A stretch of DNA of 13,243 nt from CAKTOF01 sp964523945 (GTDB lineage: Bacteria > Bacillota > Clostridia > Oscillospirales > Oscillospiraceae): positions 1 to 13,243 of the forward strand of contig CAZGBU010000055.1 in the NCBI GenBank assembly GCA_964523945.1. Direction: 5' to 3'. The translations under genes were made by a program, and so were the position numbers. Every line of letters starts with the position of its first letter. Within the stretch, counting starts at the first letter, position 1. Shown one piece after another: positions 12,431-13,243 of the stretch. The notes under the pieces are model-generated. The model was not told where the DNA came from. It ran no database searches and saw nothing but the letters and a program-made list of their open reading frames with translations.

Positions 12431-13243
12431 ATGAAACGGATTCTGTCACTGCTTCTCGTCTTTGCCCTTGTGTTTGCGCTCGTCGCCTGCGGCGGCACCG
12501 ATGAACCCACGACCCAGGAACCCGATACTACGCCTGCCACGGACCCCGGCACGTCCGGCGGCGAGGACGATACGCCGGAAGATGACAACAGCGCAGCCGG
12601 AAACGCCGCCGGTCTCGGCGACGCTGGTGAGGCCGTCGACGAAGAAAACCACGAGTACACCGAAATCACCATCGGCAGCGTCGGCGGCAAATTCATCGGC
12701 CACTTTGACGCCACCGGCAGCTTCAGCACTGACACCTCCTGCTCGTCCCGGACGCTCGTGTTCGATCATACGTTTGAGATCGACCCCGAAACAAAAGTCT
12801 GGTATTCCAACATTTTCTCGGAATACAGCTTTGATTCCGAAACACTGCTTGCGACCATGGTCCTGCGCGACGATGTCGTATTCAACCGCAACCAGGAGAA
12901 GATGCTCGCCAGCGACGTGCTCTGGAGTCTTCAGCGCAATGCCAGCTCGCCGCGCACCGCGGGCAACTGGAACACCTATGTCGACCTCGATGCGTCCTAT
13001 GTCTCCGATGACAACACGACGCTCTATATTCAGTTTAAACTGCCCTATGGCATGTGGGAGTACCAGCTCTCCCAGCCGGGCATCCTGGACGAGAGCTGGA
13101 TTGAGGAGCACGGCGGCTTTGACAACTTTGACTGGTTCGACATCGACCTGGTCAACGGCTCCGGCCCGTACATCCCGACCGAATATGAGATCGGCATCTC
13201 CACGACCTATGAAAAGGTCGAAGACTGGTGGGGTGAAGATTTG
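12431..13243 (+). CDS. ABC transporter solute-binding lipoprotein, family 5 (partial, runs off the right edge)
   Basis: First 271 residues visible; family members are usually 500-600, so about half is missing. A signal peptide with hydrophobic core (4-18) ends in the lipobox LVAC, with Cys20 as the expected lipid anchor, so the protein is held outside the membrane. Residues 21-75 are a low-complexity acidic linker rich in Thr, Pro, Gly, Asp and Glu, longer than is usual. The body begins near TEITIGSVGGKFIG and shows family-5 features: LRDDVVFNRNQ..LASDVLWSLQR (about 145-170) and NGSGPY (about 245-250). The ATG at 12431 is preferred to the one at 12428 because AAGGAGG is 8 nt away. The 117 bp after the last SnoaL-like stop contain no clear terminator, so it may be the fourth gene of that operon. 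Probably imports the pathway substrate, though peptides are also possible. Confidence 0.85.
   Translation, partial: MKRILSLLLVFALVFALVACGGTDEPTTQEPDTTPATDPGTSGGEDDTPEDDNSAAGNAAGLGDAGEAVDEENHEYTEITIGSVGGKFIGHFDATGSFSTDTSCSSRTLVFDHTFEIDPETKVWYSNIFSEYSFDSETLLATMVLRDDVVFNRNQEKMLASDVLWSLQRNASSPRTAGNWNTYVDLDASYVSDDNTTLYIQFKLPYGMWEYQLSQPGILDESWIEEHGGFDNFDWFDIDLVNGSGPYIPTEYEIGISTTYEKVEDWWGEDL

Noticed and set aside
1..13243. CRISPR arrays, tRNA or rRNA genes, insertion sequences
   Set aside because: No regularly spaced repeats, no cloverleaf-like segment, no transposase-like reading frame and no terminal inverted repeats were seen on either strand.

Overview
The window looks like a piece of a high-GC, anaerobic, Gram-positive (Bacillota, Clostridia-type) genome, probably a gut bacterium from a draft or metagenome assembly. 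The reasons are strong AGGAGG-type ribosome sites before nearly every gene, GC-rich third codon positions, flavin/Fe-S reductases of the clostridial Bai/enoate-reductase group, a Gram-positive-style lipoprotein signal, and a scaffold gap of exactly 100 N. The taxon is inferred, not proven.

Layout. The left half (1-4051) is on the minus strand: an SDR oxidoreductase (3260-4051), a LysR regulator (2252-3178) and a 655-residue FMN/4Fe-4S/FAD ene-reductase (137-2104). The regulator and the reductase each have a candidate promoter and their own intrinsic terminator. At the far left edge a MerR-type promoter points out of the window. The middle (4162-7930) holds a LysR gene divergent from the first SDR, a second SDR (5126-5889, broken by a one-base frameshift) divergent from a translationally coupled pair of LysR genes (6126-7930), and two regulatory intergenic regions with palindromes. 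The right half (8093-13243) is on the plus strand: a second ene-reductase (652 residues), the 100-N gap, three consecutive NTF2/SnoaL-fold proteins, and the start of a family 5 (peptide/opine/nickel type) solute-binding lipoprotein that runs off the edge.

How it fits together. Two ene-reductases, two SDRs and three SnoaL-like proteins are the same enzyme classes used for anaerobic ring modification of bile acids (BaiCD/BaiH, BaiA, BaiE) and, in part, for isoflavone reduction (daidzein reductase, dihydrodaidzein reductase). No CoA ligase or CoA transferase is present in the window. The simplest reading is an inducible pathway that takes up a small cyclic or alpha,beta-unsaturated compound through an ABC importer, interconverts carbonyl and hydroxyl groups (SDR), reduces C=C bonds (ene-reductases) and dehydrates or isomerises it (SnoaL-like). 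The substrate cannot be read from the sequence. Each oxidoreductase has a LysR regulator beside it, giving a roughly mirrored arrangement: reductase-LysR-SDR|LysR and SDR|LysR-LysR-reductase.
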